A stretch of DNA of 64,000 nucleotides from Myroides pelagicus (lineage in GTDB: Bacteria; Bacteroidota; Bacteroidia; Flavobacteriales; Flavobacteriaceae): NCBI RefSeq assembly GCF_009711055.1, contig NZ_WMJY01000001.1:1-64000 (forward strand). Direction: 5' to 3'. Positions 8,789-18,067 of this stretch are shown here, piece by piece. Under the pieces are notes generated by a model that did not search any database, had not been told where the DNA came from, and was given only the letters and a program-made list of their open reading frames with translations. The stretch's first letter is position 1, and the number at the start of each line of letters is the position of its first letter. Made by a program: the position numbers and the translations under genes.

Positions 8789-8820
8789 TTGGCATTCGCT
8801 GTATTTTTAGATTAACTTTG
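8789..8820 (+). promoter_or_regulatory. Promoter of the TonB-dependent receptor
   Basis: TTG at 8789-8791, a 21-base spacer and TAACTTTG at 8813-8820, followed by a leader of about 30 bases to the ATG at 8853. Confidence 0.65.
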
Positions 8821-8852
8821 TCGCAATTTACTAACGCGAACACTATACTAAC

Positions 8853-10980
8853 ATGAAGTATTATCTAGTACACTTAGCTTTAAGTTGTATTCCTTTATAT
8901 TTGGCACAGGCTCAAGATTCTTTAGCCATACATTCGATAGAGGAAGTGATTATTCAAGCCAAACTTCCAGAGAGGAGTTTTTCTTCTAAAATGCCTTTAA
9001 CAAGTTTGGAGACTCCTCAGTCGTATGATCTGATTCAGTCTAGTACTTTAGAAAAACAAGTTACGACTAACTTAAAAGATGCCTTAAAAAATGCTACGGG
9101 TATTGCCAGAGCATGGGAATCTACAGGAGTTGGAGTTATGGGGGGGAGAATATTATACTCTAAGAGGCTTTGCCCTTCAACCTAATTTACTCAATGGGTT
9201 ACCTAGTTTGAATAATGGCGCACTAGAAATGGCCAATGTTGAACAAGTGGAAGTGATTAAAGGGCCAAATGGAACGTTGTATGGAGGGAGTGTAGTGGGG
9301 TATGGAGGACTGATCAATGTGATTACCAAAAAACCACATGATACGTTTGCTTCTTCTATGACCTATACTGTGGGTAGTAATCAATACAATCGTTTCGCCC
9401 TTGATTTAAATACGCCTGTTAGTGAGTCTTTCCTGACTCGATTAAATGTATCCTACCAAAAGGAGAATAGTTTTAAAGATGCAGGTTTTAAAGAGTCTTT
9501 TTTTGTGGCTCCATCAATGGAATACAAGATCAACAAGCGCGCGACGCTATCTTTTGATTTTCAATATGCGCTGTCACAGGCAGTTCATGTGCCAATGATG
9601 TTTGTATCTACAGCAGTTCCAGTTGGTTTTAATACGCTTGATTTGTTTGAGTCAAATTATAAGAATTCATATACTACAAATGATATTGCCATCAAGAATC
9701 CAACACTAACTGGTCAGTTGAAGTTTGCTTATGACCTCGCTGAGGGCTGGGTTAATACAACTGTAGTTAGTAAAAATCAAACGCTAGCAAATGGTTATTA
9801 TCAAGTCTTAGATGATAGGGGAGATAGCGATCATTTTCAGCGATTTATTACTCGTATAGATTCTAAGTCAAAGGTATTGTCTGTGCAGAATAATCTTACG
9901 GGAAACTATCAAATTGGCTCATGGAAGAATAAGCTTTTAATAGGTGTTGATTATTTGTCTAAAGAATTTATTAGTCGAAATACGGATTATGTGGCAATGG
10001 GAGTAGTTTCTTTGGTAGAGCAGACAGATAGTGGTAATCTGAGTTTATCGGCGATTGATCGTCAATTGGAGCAGGCATTATATGTCGATAATCAGGCAAA
10101 AATGCAGACCTAAAGTGCGTATCTGTCTAATGTGACTGACTTGTCAGAAAGGCTTTCAATGATGATGAGTATTCGTCTGGATCATCTCGTCGGAAGTACA
10201 TCGACCTTTGAAGCAGAGAAAGTTTATCAAACAACTTATTCCCCTAAGTTTGGATTAGTATATCAATTAATGCCTGATCGCTGGGTCGTTTTTGCCAATT
10301 ATCTTAACGGATTTGTATTCTTGGATCCGGCTATTACTTCAGATCCTGACGGTACAAATAGGCGCATTAAACCTTTTGATCCAGAACAAGCAAATCAATT
10401 TGAAATAGGAACTAAAGCAAAGCTCTTTGCTAACCGACTAGAGGCTACCCTGAGCCTATATACAATAGATGTGTATAATAAGTTGATGACCGATATTACC
10501 AATACTCAAAATTTCAAACAAGGAGGAAAAGTAAACAGCAAAGGAATAGAGCTTACCCTACACGGTACGCCACTACCGGGGCTGACCATAATAGGCGGTT
10601 ATAGTCACAACTATAATCAAGTAACTAAGTCTGAACCTTCTGATGCCAATTTAGGACTAAGGCCTGAGGAAGCAGGGCCAGCTAATCTTTTTAATGCATG
10701 GATAGATTATGAGATACAGGCTGGTACTTTCAAGAATCTAAATATTGGAATGGGGGTTTTTGGTGCGAGTAGCCAACGATCATTAAATCGCTTGACTTTA
10801 GGCGCGATGAAATTGCCTAGTTATACTTTTTTAAATGGGGTAATAGGCTATCAACTGGATCAATACAACGTTCGCTTTAAGATTGACAATATGTTGAATA
10901 GAAAGTATTTTACAGGAAATGCTACTGTCAATCCACAGGCTTTGCGAACCTTTCTTGTATCGTTTAATTATTCCTTTTAG
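8853..10980 (+). pseudogene. TonB-dependent siderophore receptor, broken by a frameshift and a stop
   Basis: Read through, this would be a receptor of about 708 residues. It has a signal peptide ending LAQAQDS, a plug domain with EEVIIQAK, RGFALQPN, VEVIKGPNGTLYGG and GLINVITKKP, then a 22-strand-type barrel ending in FLVSFNYSF with the terminal aromatic residue. Two lesions are visible. At the G7 run 9140-9146 the frame shifts: six Gs would give GVMGGEYYTLRGF, the expected plug motif, while seven lead to a stop at 9185. A single in-frame TAA at 10111-10113 (KMQT-stop-SAYLS) then interrupts the barrel. Known role of intact relatives: outer-membrane uptake of ferric siderophores. As written it cannot make a full receptor; sequencing error, decay or on/off switching at the G run are the options. 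Confidence 0.85.
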
Positions 10981-11137
10981 TCGATATAGTGTATTGAAGG
11001 AAGTAATCAGGAGTGATAAGTCTTCCTAAAGGAATGACAAAGTGTTTAAAAATTGATTTTAATTAAGCAGAGTAACCTATATTTGCCTTAGGCATCTCAG
11101 CGAAGAAGTCTGTGTTAAAGAAAAAATAGATAAGACT

Positions 11138-11455
11138 ATGCAGGACAGTGAAAAAGAACTATTGAAAAAGCGAACCAAGCGAGCAATACTGATTGATATT
11201 ACACTTTTTGTCCTGTGTACAATTAACTTGACCTTATGGCTTATCCGTGCTAGTTATGTAACGGGAGTTATGGATCACTCAGTCGCTATTTGGGTCTATG
11301 AACAGCTGTTTACGCCTATGTATTATGCTTTATATGCTTTACCTATACTATTGGTACTTAGTTTTATTAACCGACGAATCACCTTTGATTCTTTTTCTTT
11401 TCTATCGGTTAAGTGTTTGGCGATTACTTACTTTTTGATTTTTACTGTTAGTTAG
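11138..11455 (+). CDS. Small integral membrane protein of unknown function
   Basis: A 105-residue protein with a charged N-terminus (KELLKKRTKRA) and three hydrophobic segments at about 17-37, 60-80 and 88-104. I recognise no family. It follows the broken receptor gene by 157 bases on the same strand. Flavobacterial receptors are sometimes followed by small membrane proteins, so a link to uptake is possible but unproven. Its 3' end overlaps a possible minus-strand gene remnant by a few bases. Confidence 0.55.
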   Translation: MQDSEKELLKKRTKRAILIDITLFVLCTINLTLWLIRASYVTGVMDHSVAIWVYEQLFTPMYYALYALPILLVLSFINRRITFDSFSFLSVKCLAITYFLIFTVS

Positions 11456-11660
11456 TAAAGTTTCTTCTAAAGAAGATGTCATAAGCATAGTCATCGTTAG
11501 GTGTTGCGAGGATTGTAGTTTTGTCTATGATGCGTGCAGAATACGAACAGTATGCTTGAGGTTTTCTTGCCAAGAAAGCCCTTCTGGGGGACTAAAGGCG
11601 AAGAATACTGCACTTATACCCCAAGCTTGGAAACAAAAAGACCCTAAACAAAAGGAATTT
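11448..11660 (-). pseudogene. Possible remnant of a minus-strand gene, frameshifted
   Basis: Two minus-strand reading stretches join with a shift near 11540. The upstream one reads AVFFAFSPPEGLSWQENL and continues KHTVRIL; the downstream one reads ARIIDKTTILATPNDDYAY and then DIFFRRNFTN before a TAA at 11448. Residue use looks like protein, but I recognise no family and the fragment is only about 70 residues. It may be chance. Confidence 0.3.
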
Positions 11661-11687
11661 GCCCCCCTCTAAGAATATGTAGAGTAT

Positions 11688-11722
11688 AAAAAAAACAGCG
11701 CCCGTACCCAGAGTGCTGTTTT
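11688..11722 (-). terminator. Terminator-like hairpin, minus strand
   Basis: AAAACAGC at 11692-11699 pairs with GCTGTTTT at 11715-11722, followed on the minus strand by a run of eight Ts. No coding gene is seen upstream on the minus strand, so it may end an unseen short RNA or be part of a leader structure. Confidence 0.55.
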
Positions 11723-11930
11723 AACTAACTAACCAACAGAATAATGAATCTTTTTATCTTCAAATTTTCTGATGTAAAAGTACTATATGTGTATTAGGGA
11801 AATATTAAGGCAAGGTTATCAAAGTGATAATGTTTTAGTTAAGCTAAAAAAGAAGAGTGCATTCCAAATGGTTTATTTGGAAATGTTAAAGAAATAGATA
11901 AAATAAGAAATAACAACTGTAGGGTTAGTC

Positions 11931-11938
11931 TACTTTTG
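11931..11938 (+). promoter_or_regulatory. -7 box candidate for lrgAB
   Basis: TACTTTTG, matching TAnnTTTG, lies 28 bases before the lrgA ATG. No TTG at the expected upstream distance. Confidence 0.4.
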
Positions 11939-11965
11939 TAATTTTGCACTAAATTATTTGTAATT

Positions 11966-12310
11966 ATGAACTTGATTAAACAGGTAGCTATTGTGATTGG
12001 CTGTCTTGCTTTTGGGGAATTGGTCGTTTACCTAACAGCAGTCAAACTTCCAGCAAGCATTATTGGCTTAATACTCTTGTGGATACTCCTCAAAGTGGAA
12101 TGGGTAAAAGTAGAATCTATAAGTGGAATAACTGATTTTTTATTGAAAAACATGGGGATATTCTTTGTGCCTCCTTGTGTAGCAATGCTCAACTATTTTG
12201 GATTGCTTAGTGCGTCTATTGTTCCGATAATTGTAGCGACCTTAGTCAGCACCATCTTAGTTATTTTTGTCACTGGACTTAGTCATCAAATTTTAAGAAA
12301 GAAAAAATGA
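11966..12310 (+). CDS. lrgA: LrgA/CidA family holin-like membrane protein
   Basis: A 114-residue protein with four membrane segments. The family pattern GELVVYLTAVKLPASIIGLILL (broken here as GELVVYLTAV and KLPASIIGLI) occupies residues 17-38, followed by MGIFFVPPCVAML near 64-76, which is typical of LrgA/CidA. The family works with LrgB in the inner membrane. It was first described as holin/antiholin-like in murein hydrolase control, and relatives export or import small carboxylates such as pyruvate. It overlaps lrgB by four bases, so the two are co-translated. Confidence 0.87.
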   Translation: MNLIKQVAIVIGCLAFGELVVYLTAVKLPASIIGLILLWILLKVEWVKVESISGITDFLLKNMGIFFVPPCVAMLNYFGLLSASIVPIIVATLVSTILVIFVTGLSHQILRKKK

Positions 12311-13008
12311 GTTTTCTCAATAACCCCACCTTTTTGTTATTTCTTACCTTAGCTTTGTATGCGATGGGTATTTATTTGACAAGTAAGAAAAAATGGATTA
12401 TTTTCAATCCAATAATATTTGCGACAGCGATTCTAATCAGTTATTTATTAGTGTTAGAAATACCGTATGACAATTATGCTCAGGCAGGACGTTATATAGA
12501 TTTCTTTTTACAGCCTTCCATTGTAGCACTGGCGATACCGCTGTATCTGCAATGGGATAAAATCAAAAAACAACTTTTCCCGATTGTATGTAGTCAGTTT
12601 ATCGGATGCCTAGTTGGAGTGATCTCAGTAGTCTTGTTAGCCAAGTGGACAGGTGCTGATCGAGAGATAATTTTGTCATTAGCTCCTAAAAGCGTTAGTA
12701 CCCCGATTGCTTTGGAAATTTCAAAGACGGTAGGGGGGATTCCTTCAATAACAGCAGCGGCGGTGATGATAGCGGGAATATTCGGAAGTATGATAGGTTT
12801 TAAGTTTCTAAATATGTCGCGAATTACCAATCCAATGTCACAAGGAATAGCGATGGGGACGTCATCACATGCGATGGGAACCATGAAAGCTATGGAAATC
12901 AGTGAAAAATATGGAGCCTTTGCTAGTGTTGGAATGATTTTTAATGGAATTTTAACAGCGATACTTGCGCCTATCATTCTCAATTTTTTAATGCCCTACA
13001 TATCTTAG
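12307..13008 (+). CDS. lrgB: LrgB family membrane protein
   Basis: A 233-residue protein with about six to seven membrane segments, overlapping lrgA by ATGA. The family core is clear: LAPKSVSTPIALEIS near 126-140, GGIPSITAAAVMIAGIFG near 143-160, and the GTSSHAMGTMKAME stretch near 184-197. It is the partner of LrgA in the inner membrane. No LytTR or LysR-type regulator lies next to the pair, unlike in Firmicutes. Confidence 0.92.
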   Translation: MSFLNNPTFLLFLTLALYAMGIYLTSKKKWIIFNPIIFATAILISYLLVLEIPYDNYAQAGRYIDFFLQPSIVALAIPLYLQWDKIKKQLFPIVCSQFIGCLVGVISVVLLAKWTGADREIILSLAPKSVSTPIALEISKTVGGIPSITAAAVMIAGIFGSMIGFKFLNMSRITNPMSQGIAMGTSSHAMGTMKAMEISEKYGAFASVGMIFNGILTAILAPIILNFLMPYIS

Positions 13009-13081
13009 AAAAAGTTAGTAAAATAAAGGCTTTACCTGTGCAATATATTGCTAAAAAATATGTTTTAATTAGTATATTAAA

Positions 13082-13089
13082 TATATTTG
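13082..13089 (+). promoter_or_regulatory. -7 box candidate for the TPR gene
   Basis: TATATTTG lies 22 bases before the ATG at 13112. No clear TTG at 19-21 bases upstream. Confidence 0.4.
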
Positions 13090-13111
13090 GCAATAAATAA
13101 AATAAACTCAA

Positions 13112-16100
13112 ATGCGCAAGAATATAAGATTAGCCTATTTAGTTATGGCTTTGGGGACCATGACCATGAGTGCTCAACAGTCAGCAGTATATAATAATGA
13201 ATATCAGGAGTTTGAACATGCGGTGCGTCTATTTAATGAAGAACAATACTTAGCGGCACAATTAATTTTTCAAAAGGTTAAAAATACACAGTTTGCACAG
13301 AATAAAGAAATGGAAGCAGATTGTGCTTATTATATAGCCAATTGTGCTATTCGCTTAGATCAAAGTACTGCTGAGCAAAAGATCGATGATTTTGTAAATA
13401 AATATCCGACTAGTGCAAAACAGCATCAAGCTTATCTAGATGTGACGGACTACTATTTTTCAAAAGGAGATTATAGAAAGGCACTTCACTACGCAACCAA
13501 AATACAGGATCCTAAGTATGTAGGGGATTTAGCAGAAGATAAATATAACTTTCAAAAAGGATATAGCTTTTTTTATGTAAAAAACATGAAAGAAGCAAAG
13601 CGTACCTTGCGCAAAGTACGTCCAGGAAGTGAGTGGGGGGATCAAGCCTCTTATTATTTGGGGTATATGGCATATGATTCGGATAATGTAGAAGATGCAG
13701 AGAAATTATTTGAAAAAGTAGGAGACAAATCTAAATACCAAGAGCGCATTGGCTATTACCGTGCTGATATGAATTTTAAGTCTGGTAACTTTGAGAAAGC
13801 TATTGCTGAAGGCCTTGGACAACTAGATAAAACAGAAGATGAAGCACAGCGCTCTGAACTGCAAAAAATAGTAGGTGAAAGTTACTTTAATACTTCTCAG
13901 TTTGAAAATGCTTTGCCTTATTTGTTATCTTATGAAGGAAAAGAGGGCAAGTGGAGTAATACTGATTACTATCAATTGGGGTATGCGTATTACAAGCAAA
14001 ATGACTACGAACAAGCAATAGAGCAATTTAACAAAATTATCTCAGGTAAAGATGCTGTAGCGCAAAATGCTTACTACCATTTAGGCGAAAGTTATTTGCG
14101 TACAGATAAGAAAGTACAAGCGCTGAACGCGTTTAAGAATGCTTCAGAGATGAGTTTTAACAGGGATATTCAAGAAGATGCTTTCTTGAATTATGCTAAA
14201 TTGAGCTATGAAATAGGGAATGCTTTTGAGAGTGCCCCTACTGTATTAAATGCCTTTATCACAAAATATCCAAGATCTACTCATAAACAAGAGATAGAAA
14301 ACTTACTGATAGACTCATACGTAACTTCAAAGAACTATGAAGACGCGTTAACAATTCTAGAGAATAGTCGCGGAAATGACAATGCAGAAGTATATCAGAA
14401 AGTGTTGTTTTTGAGAGGTATTGAGTTGTATTCAACCCAACAATATAGCCAGGCTTTAAAGTTGTTTAACCGAGCAGCAGGAGAACATCACAATCAACGC
14501 ATGACAGCTTTGGCGAACTATTGGCGTGCAGAGTCATTATTTGCATTGGGTAGGTATGATGAATCTATACGAGGGTTTGACGACTTTAAGAAAAGTGAAG
14601 GCGCTGGCTTGACAAATGAGTACAAACAAGTGGATTATAGCATTGGTTATGCCTACTTTAAGTTGAAAAAATACGAACAAGCTATTGGAGCGTTTACTGC
14701 TTTTACAAAGCTTGGAGGTGTAGATAAAAACAAGCTAAACGATGCTAATCTACGCATTGGTGATGCTAATTTTGCAATAGGTAAATATTGGCCAGCGATG
14801 GATGCGTATAATTTGGTTATTAACAGTGGTTCGCTTGATGTAGAATATGCTAAGTTTCAAAAGGCAATTTCATATGGATTTGTCGATAGAAACCAGAAAA
14901 AAGTAGAAGACTTACTCGCTTTTGTAAGCGATCATCCATTGTCAAATTTGGCTGATAAAGCACAATATGAAATTGGAGTATCTTATGACCTGCTCAATCA
15001 AAAAGATAAAGCATTAGGTGCTTATACAGCGTTAATTAATTCTTTTCCAACTTCAAATTACCGCACACGAGCTGTGTTGCGTCAGGGATTGATTTATTAT
15101 AGTATAGGAAAGAATGATGTAGCTTTATCTAAGTTTAAAGAGGTAGTATCAGACGCACCCAATACGCCGGAGGCTTTAGAAGCTGTGCAGAATGCTCGTC
15201 TGATTTATGTTGACAATGGACAGATGGATCAATATGCTAATTGGGTGAAGGGGTTAGACTTCGTAGAAGTGAGTCAAGAAGAGTTGGATAGCGATACGTT
15301 CGAATCAGCAGAAAGACAATATATTCAAAACAATAAAGAAGAAGCAATTAGAGGCTATGAGCAATACCTTAAGAGCTTCCCAAATGGGCAGAAGGCATTA
15401 CAATCTCATTATTACCTAGCACAATTGTATGCAGGACAAGGGCAAGACAACAAGTCATTGCAACACTATGAGGCGGTATTGAGAGCTGGACAAAGTGAAT
15501 ACTCAGAAGTTGCTTTAGTACGTGCTATTGAAATGTATCTGAAAGCAAATGATGAAGGTAAGGCAATCGATCGATTGAAGCGATTAGAAAAAGAAGCAAT
15601 ACAAGAGCAAAATAAAGTATATGCAATGTCTAATTTGATGAAGCTATATTACGAGCAAAAGAATTATACTCAAGCATTAACTTATTCAGAGCAAGTAAAT
15701 GAAAAGCAAGGAGTTGATAGTCGAATCAAGAATGATGCACAGGTTATTATCGCTAGAACATCACTTTCAACAGGAAATGAGGTAAAGGCCAAACAAGCAT
15801 ATGCAGAAGTATTAAAAAGTGCTAGAGGTGAAGTTGCAGCAGAAGCTTTATACTACGATGCTTACTTCAAAAATAAAGAAGGACAATACGAATCGTCCAA
15901 TGAAGCAGTTCAGAAATTAGCAAAAGAATATTCATCGTATAAATATTACGGTGCTAAGGGTTTGGTCCTAATGGCAGAGAACTTCTATGCACTCAATGAC
16001 AGTTATCAAGCAACTTATATATTGGAAAGTGTGATGAAGAATTTTGGAGATTATGTAGATGTAAAAGCTCAAGCTCAGAAAAAACTGAATCAGATAAAAG

Positions 16101-16138
16101 AAGAAGAAGCTAAGCATAATTCATCAATTGCTAACTAG
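13112..16138 (+). CDS. Large secreted tetratricopeptide-repeat protein
   Basis: A 1008-residue protein with a signal peptide (LVMALGTMTMSAQQ) and tandem TPR-like units along nearly its whole length. Examples are YYLGYMAYDSDNVEDAEKLF near 185, YYQLGYAYYKQNDYEQAIEQF near 290 (as YYQLGYAYYK then QNDYEQAIEQF), YSIGYAYFKLKKYEQAIGAF near 510 and AQYEIGVSYDLLNQKDKAL near 620. It is periplasmic, perhaps attached to the outer membrane. Such repeats bind other proteins; no catalytic domain is visible. It is followed after 21 bases by an outer-membrane barrel gene, so the two probably act together in the envelope, the TPR protein as scaffold. The partner's cargo is unknown. Confidence 0.82.
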   Translation: MRKNIRLAYLVMALGTMTMSAQQSAVYNNEYQEFEHAVRLFNEEQYLAAQLIFQKVKNTQFAQNKEMEADCAYYIANCAIRLDQSTAEQKIDDFVNKYPTSAKQHQAYLDVTDYYFSKGDYRKALHYATKIQDPKYVGDLAEDKYNFQKGYSFFYVKNMKEAKRTLRKVRPGSEWGDQASYYLGYMAYDSDNVEDAEKLFEKVGDKSKYQERIGYYRADMNFKSGNFEKAIAEGLGQLDKTEDEAQRSELQKIVGESYFNTSQFENALPYLLSYEGKEGKWSNTDYYQLGYAYYKQNDYEQAIEQFNKIISGKDAVAQNAYYHLGESYLRTDKKVQALNAFKNASEMSFNRDIQEDAFLNYAKLSYEIGNAFESAPTVLNAFITKYPRSTHKQEIENLLIDSYVTSKNYEDALTILENSRGNDNAEVYQKVLFLRGIELYSTQQYSQALKLFNRAAGEHHNQRMTALANYWRAESLFALGRYDESIRGFDDFKKSEGAGLTNEYKQVDYSIGYAYFKLKKYEQAIGAFTAFTKLGGVDKNKLNDANLRIGDANFAIGKYWPAMDAYNLVINSGSLDVEYAKFQKAISYGFVDRNQKKVEDLLAFVSDHPLSNLADKAQYEIGVSYDLLNQKDKALGAYTALINSFPTSNYRTRAVLRQGLIYYSIGKNDVALSKFKEVVSDAPNTPEALEAVQNARLIYVDNGQMDQYANWVKGLDFVEVSQEELDSDTFESAERQYIQNNKEEAIRGYEQYLKSFPNGQKALQSHYYLAQLYAGQGQDNKSLQHYEAVLRAGQSEYSEVALVRAIEMYLKANDEGKAIDRLKRLEKEAIQEQNKVYAMSNLMKLYYEQKNYTQALTYSEQVNEKQGVDSRIKNDAQVIIARTSLSTGNEVKAKQAYAEVLKSARGEVAAEALYYDAYFKNKEGQYESSNEAVQKLAKEYSSYKYYGAKGLVLMAENFYALNDSYQATYILESVMKNFGDYVDVKAQAQKKLNQIKEEEAKHNSSIAN

Positions 16139-16159
16139 ATTTTTTGATAAGGAAGAAAT

Positions 16160-17926
16160 ATGAAAAATAGAAATATATATATAGCCCTAACTGCCTTTGT
16201 GGCTTCTGTTGTGTCTGTACAAGCACAGAATAAAAAACCAGATTTGGGAACTGAAGTGGTTAATGTAGTTAGGAATTATGAAGGAAAGGTAGCTGATGCT
16301 GATAAGATGACAGAGCTGCCTAAAGAAGATAAAGATATTGTAACAGAGAAAAAAACAGTAGAGTACAATATTAATTCTTACCCGGTAGAGTCAACCTTTG
16401 TACCAGAGAAAGGAGAAGTCGCAGAAGTAGAAAAACGCGAACCACTAAAGACGTTTAACAACTATGCGCTAGGTTCATTTGGATCTTATACAACGATTAA
16501 TGGGGAGGTGTTTTTGAGTCATAAATTCAAAAACAATAGTTATGTGGCAGGATTTGCAAACTATATGTCTTCACAGGGAGGGTTAAAAGATTTATTATTA
16601 GAAGACAATTACTCAAAGACAAGTGCTAGTGCTCACTATGGAGGACAAAAAGGGAACTTTAGCTGGACAACTGAGTTAGGAGGAAGTTTTCAATCGAGTC
16701 ATTGGTATGGTTTGCCAATGGAGGAGGTAAACTTCAACAGAGGAGATATTCAAGGAGTAGATTCCCAACAGCGCTATAAAGATATTTACTTCAATGGTAA
16801 TTTTGAGTTTAAGCAATCTCCATTCACCAATCTAGACGTAAAGTTTGACCGTTTTTGGGACGACTACAGTTCTACGGAGAATAGATTTTCTATTAAACCG
16901 CAAATATCTACGCGTATTGGCTTTATGAGTAATGCTAATTTAGGGATAGTATTGGACTATGTAAGTACAGAATTTAAAGATCACTTGGTGACACAAACAA
17001 CGCAAAAGACCACCCACTTCAATATCGGATTAGAGCCTAACGTCGCGTTTAAAGGAGATAAATATTTTGTACAATTAGGGTTAGGTATTTACTATAACGA
17101 TGGTAAAGTAGCTAATCAGAGTGATGGAAAATTCTACGTATATCCACAAATAAAGGGTACTTATAACTTAGTGCCTAATCTATTAAGTGTTTATGCCGGT
17201 ATAGAAGGAGGGTTGCAACAGAATTCATATAAGGAATTAGTAGAGGTTAATCCATTTGTAGCGCCTAATTTACTAATCACTCCGACGAGTAAGAACTACG
17301 ATATTTATGTAGGAATGCGTGGAAAGTTAGATCATAATATTTCCTATAATGTAAAAGGGTCGTATATGAATGAGTCCGATAAGTTGTTGTTTATTCATAC
17401 CCCTTATTCGACCAATACGGCAAAAGTACCATTTGGTTTTGGAAACTCATTCGCGACAGAGTCACAAAAAGTAAAGACTTTTTCGTTGTTAGGAGAACTG
17501 AAATATGAATTTAATAAAGAGGCTTCCATTGGAGCTTATGCACAGTGGAGCAACTATGATACAGACGGAGAAAAAGCATGGAATTTACCAACTACAAAGT
17601 TTGGGGCAAATCTAGACTTATCGTTTAGTCAAGCGTGGTATGCTAATCTTGACCTCTACTATGTCGGTAGTCGCTATGATGCATTCTCGATTTCAGATAT
17701 AGAAGGGACGATTGTAGGTGATCCAGAAGCTCTTCAAATGAATAAGGTGCGAGAGCTAGACGGTTATGTAGATTTGAATTTACAAGTAGGATATCGAATT
17801 ACGAAAAACTGGACAGCCTTTGCAAAGCTGAACAATGTATTAAATAATCAATACGATAAATGGGATAATTATAAGGTACAAGGATTCCAAGCAGTAGGAG
17901 GAGTGATGTATAAGTTCGATTTTTGA
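16160..17926 (+). CDS. Outer-membrane beta-barrel protein, TonB-receptor-like without a clear plug
   Basis: A 588-residue protein with a signal peptide ending VSVQAQ. After a charged linker (EKREPLKTF) the rest is a string of amphipathic strands such as GEVFLSHKFKNNSYVAGF, KYFVQLGLGIYYNDG and LDLYYVGSRYDAF, ending VGGVMYKFDF with a terminal phenylalanine, as in outer-membrane barrels. TKNWTAFAKLNNVLNNQYD near the end is the usual last-strand pattern of TonB-dependent receptors, but the plug motifs are not seen and the length is short. It may be a plugless derivative that pairs with the TPR protein encoded just upstream; the pair is probably one operon. Confidence 0.72.
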   Translation: MKNRNIYIALTAFVASVVSVQAQNKKPDLGTEVVNVVRNYEGKVADADKMTELPKEDKDIVTEKKTVEYNINSYPVESTFVPEKGEVAEVEKREPLKTFNNYALGSFGSYTTINGEVFLSHKFKNNSYVAGFANYMSSQGGLKDLLLEDNYSKTSASAHYGGQKGNFSWTTELGGSFQSSHWYGLPMEEVNFNRGDIQGVDSQQRYKDIYFNGNFEFKQSPFTNLDVKFDRFWDDYSSTENRFSIKPQISTRIGFMSNANLGIVLDYVSTEFKDHLVTQTTQKTTHFNIGLEPNVAFKGDKYFVQLGLGIYYNDGKVANQSDGKFYVYPQIKGTYNLVPNLLSVYAGIEGGLQQNSYKELVEVNPFVAPNLLITPTSKNYDIYVGMRGKLDHNISYNVKGSYMNESDKLLFIHTPYSTNTAKVPFGFGNSFATESQKVKTFSLLGELKYEFNKEASIGAYAQWSNYDTDGEKAWNLPTTKFGANLDLSFSQAWYANLDLYYVGSRYDAFSISDIEGTIVGDPEALQMNKVRELDGYVDLNLQVGYRITKNWTAFAKLNNVLNNQYDKWDNYKVQGFQAVGGVMYKFDF

Positions 17927-17998
17927 GAAAAAAAGCTTAATAAAAGTTTAAATTTTGACTATTTGATTGTTTTTTTGCTCGACAAGCATACAAATATG

Positions 17999-18029
17999 TT
18001 GTATTCATAGGTCTAAAGGCTTACTTTTG
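17999..18029 (+). promoter_or_regulatory. Promoter of the GreA/GreB-like gene
   Basis: TTG at 17999-18001, a 20-base spacer and TACTTTTG at 18022-18029. Because the -7 box ends at 18029, a GTG at that base cannot be the translation start. Confidence 0.7.
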
Positions 18030-18067
18030 TGTCACAAAACAACAATAATCAGACTCCAGATAGGAGA

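Larger units (their letters stand above)
11456..11965. other. Intergenic stretch of about 510 bases
   Basis: Holds the possible minus-strand remnant, a minus-strand terminator-like hairpin at 11688-11722, a 17-codon open stretch beginning MNLFIFKFS at about 11742, an imperfect hairpin at about 11860-11885 (TTCCAAAT paired with ATTTGGAA), and a -7 box before lrgA. Nothing else is seen. Confidence 0.5.

Noticed and set aside
8853-10980. Three separate genes instead of one broken receptor
   Set aside because: Domain order runs continuously from signal peptide through plug to barrel end, with the same frame on both sides of the TAA and a simple G-run shift at the first break.
12594-12983. 129-codon open frame antisense to lrgB
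   Set aside because: It lies wholly within a clear lrgB gene, begins and ends without promoter or terminator, and has the composition of a shadow frame.
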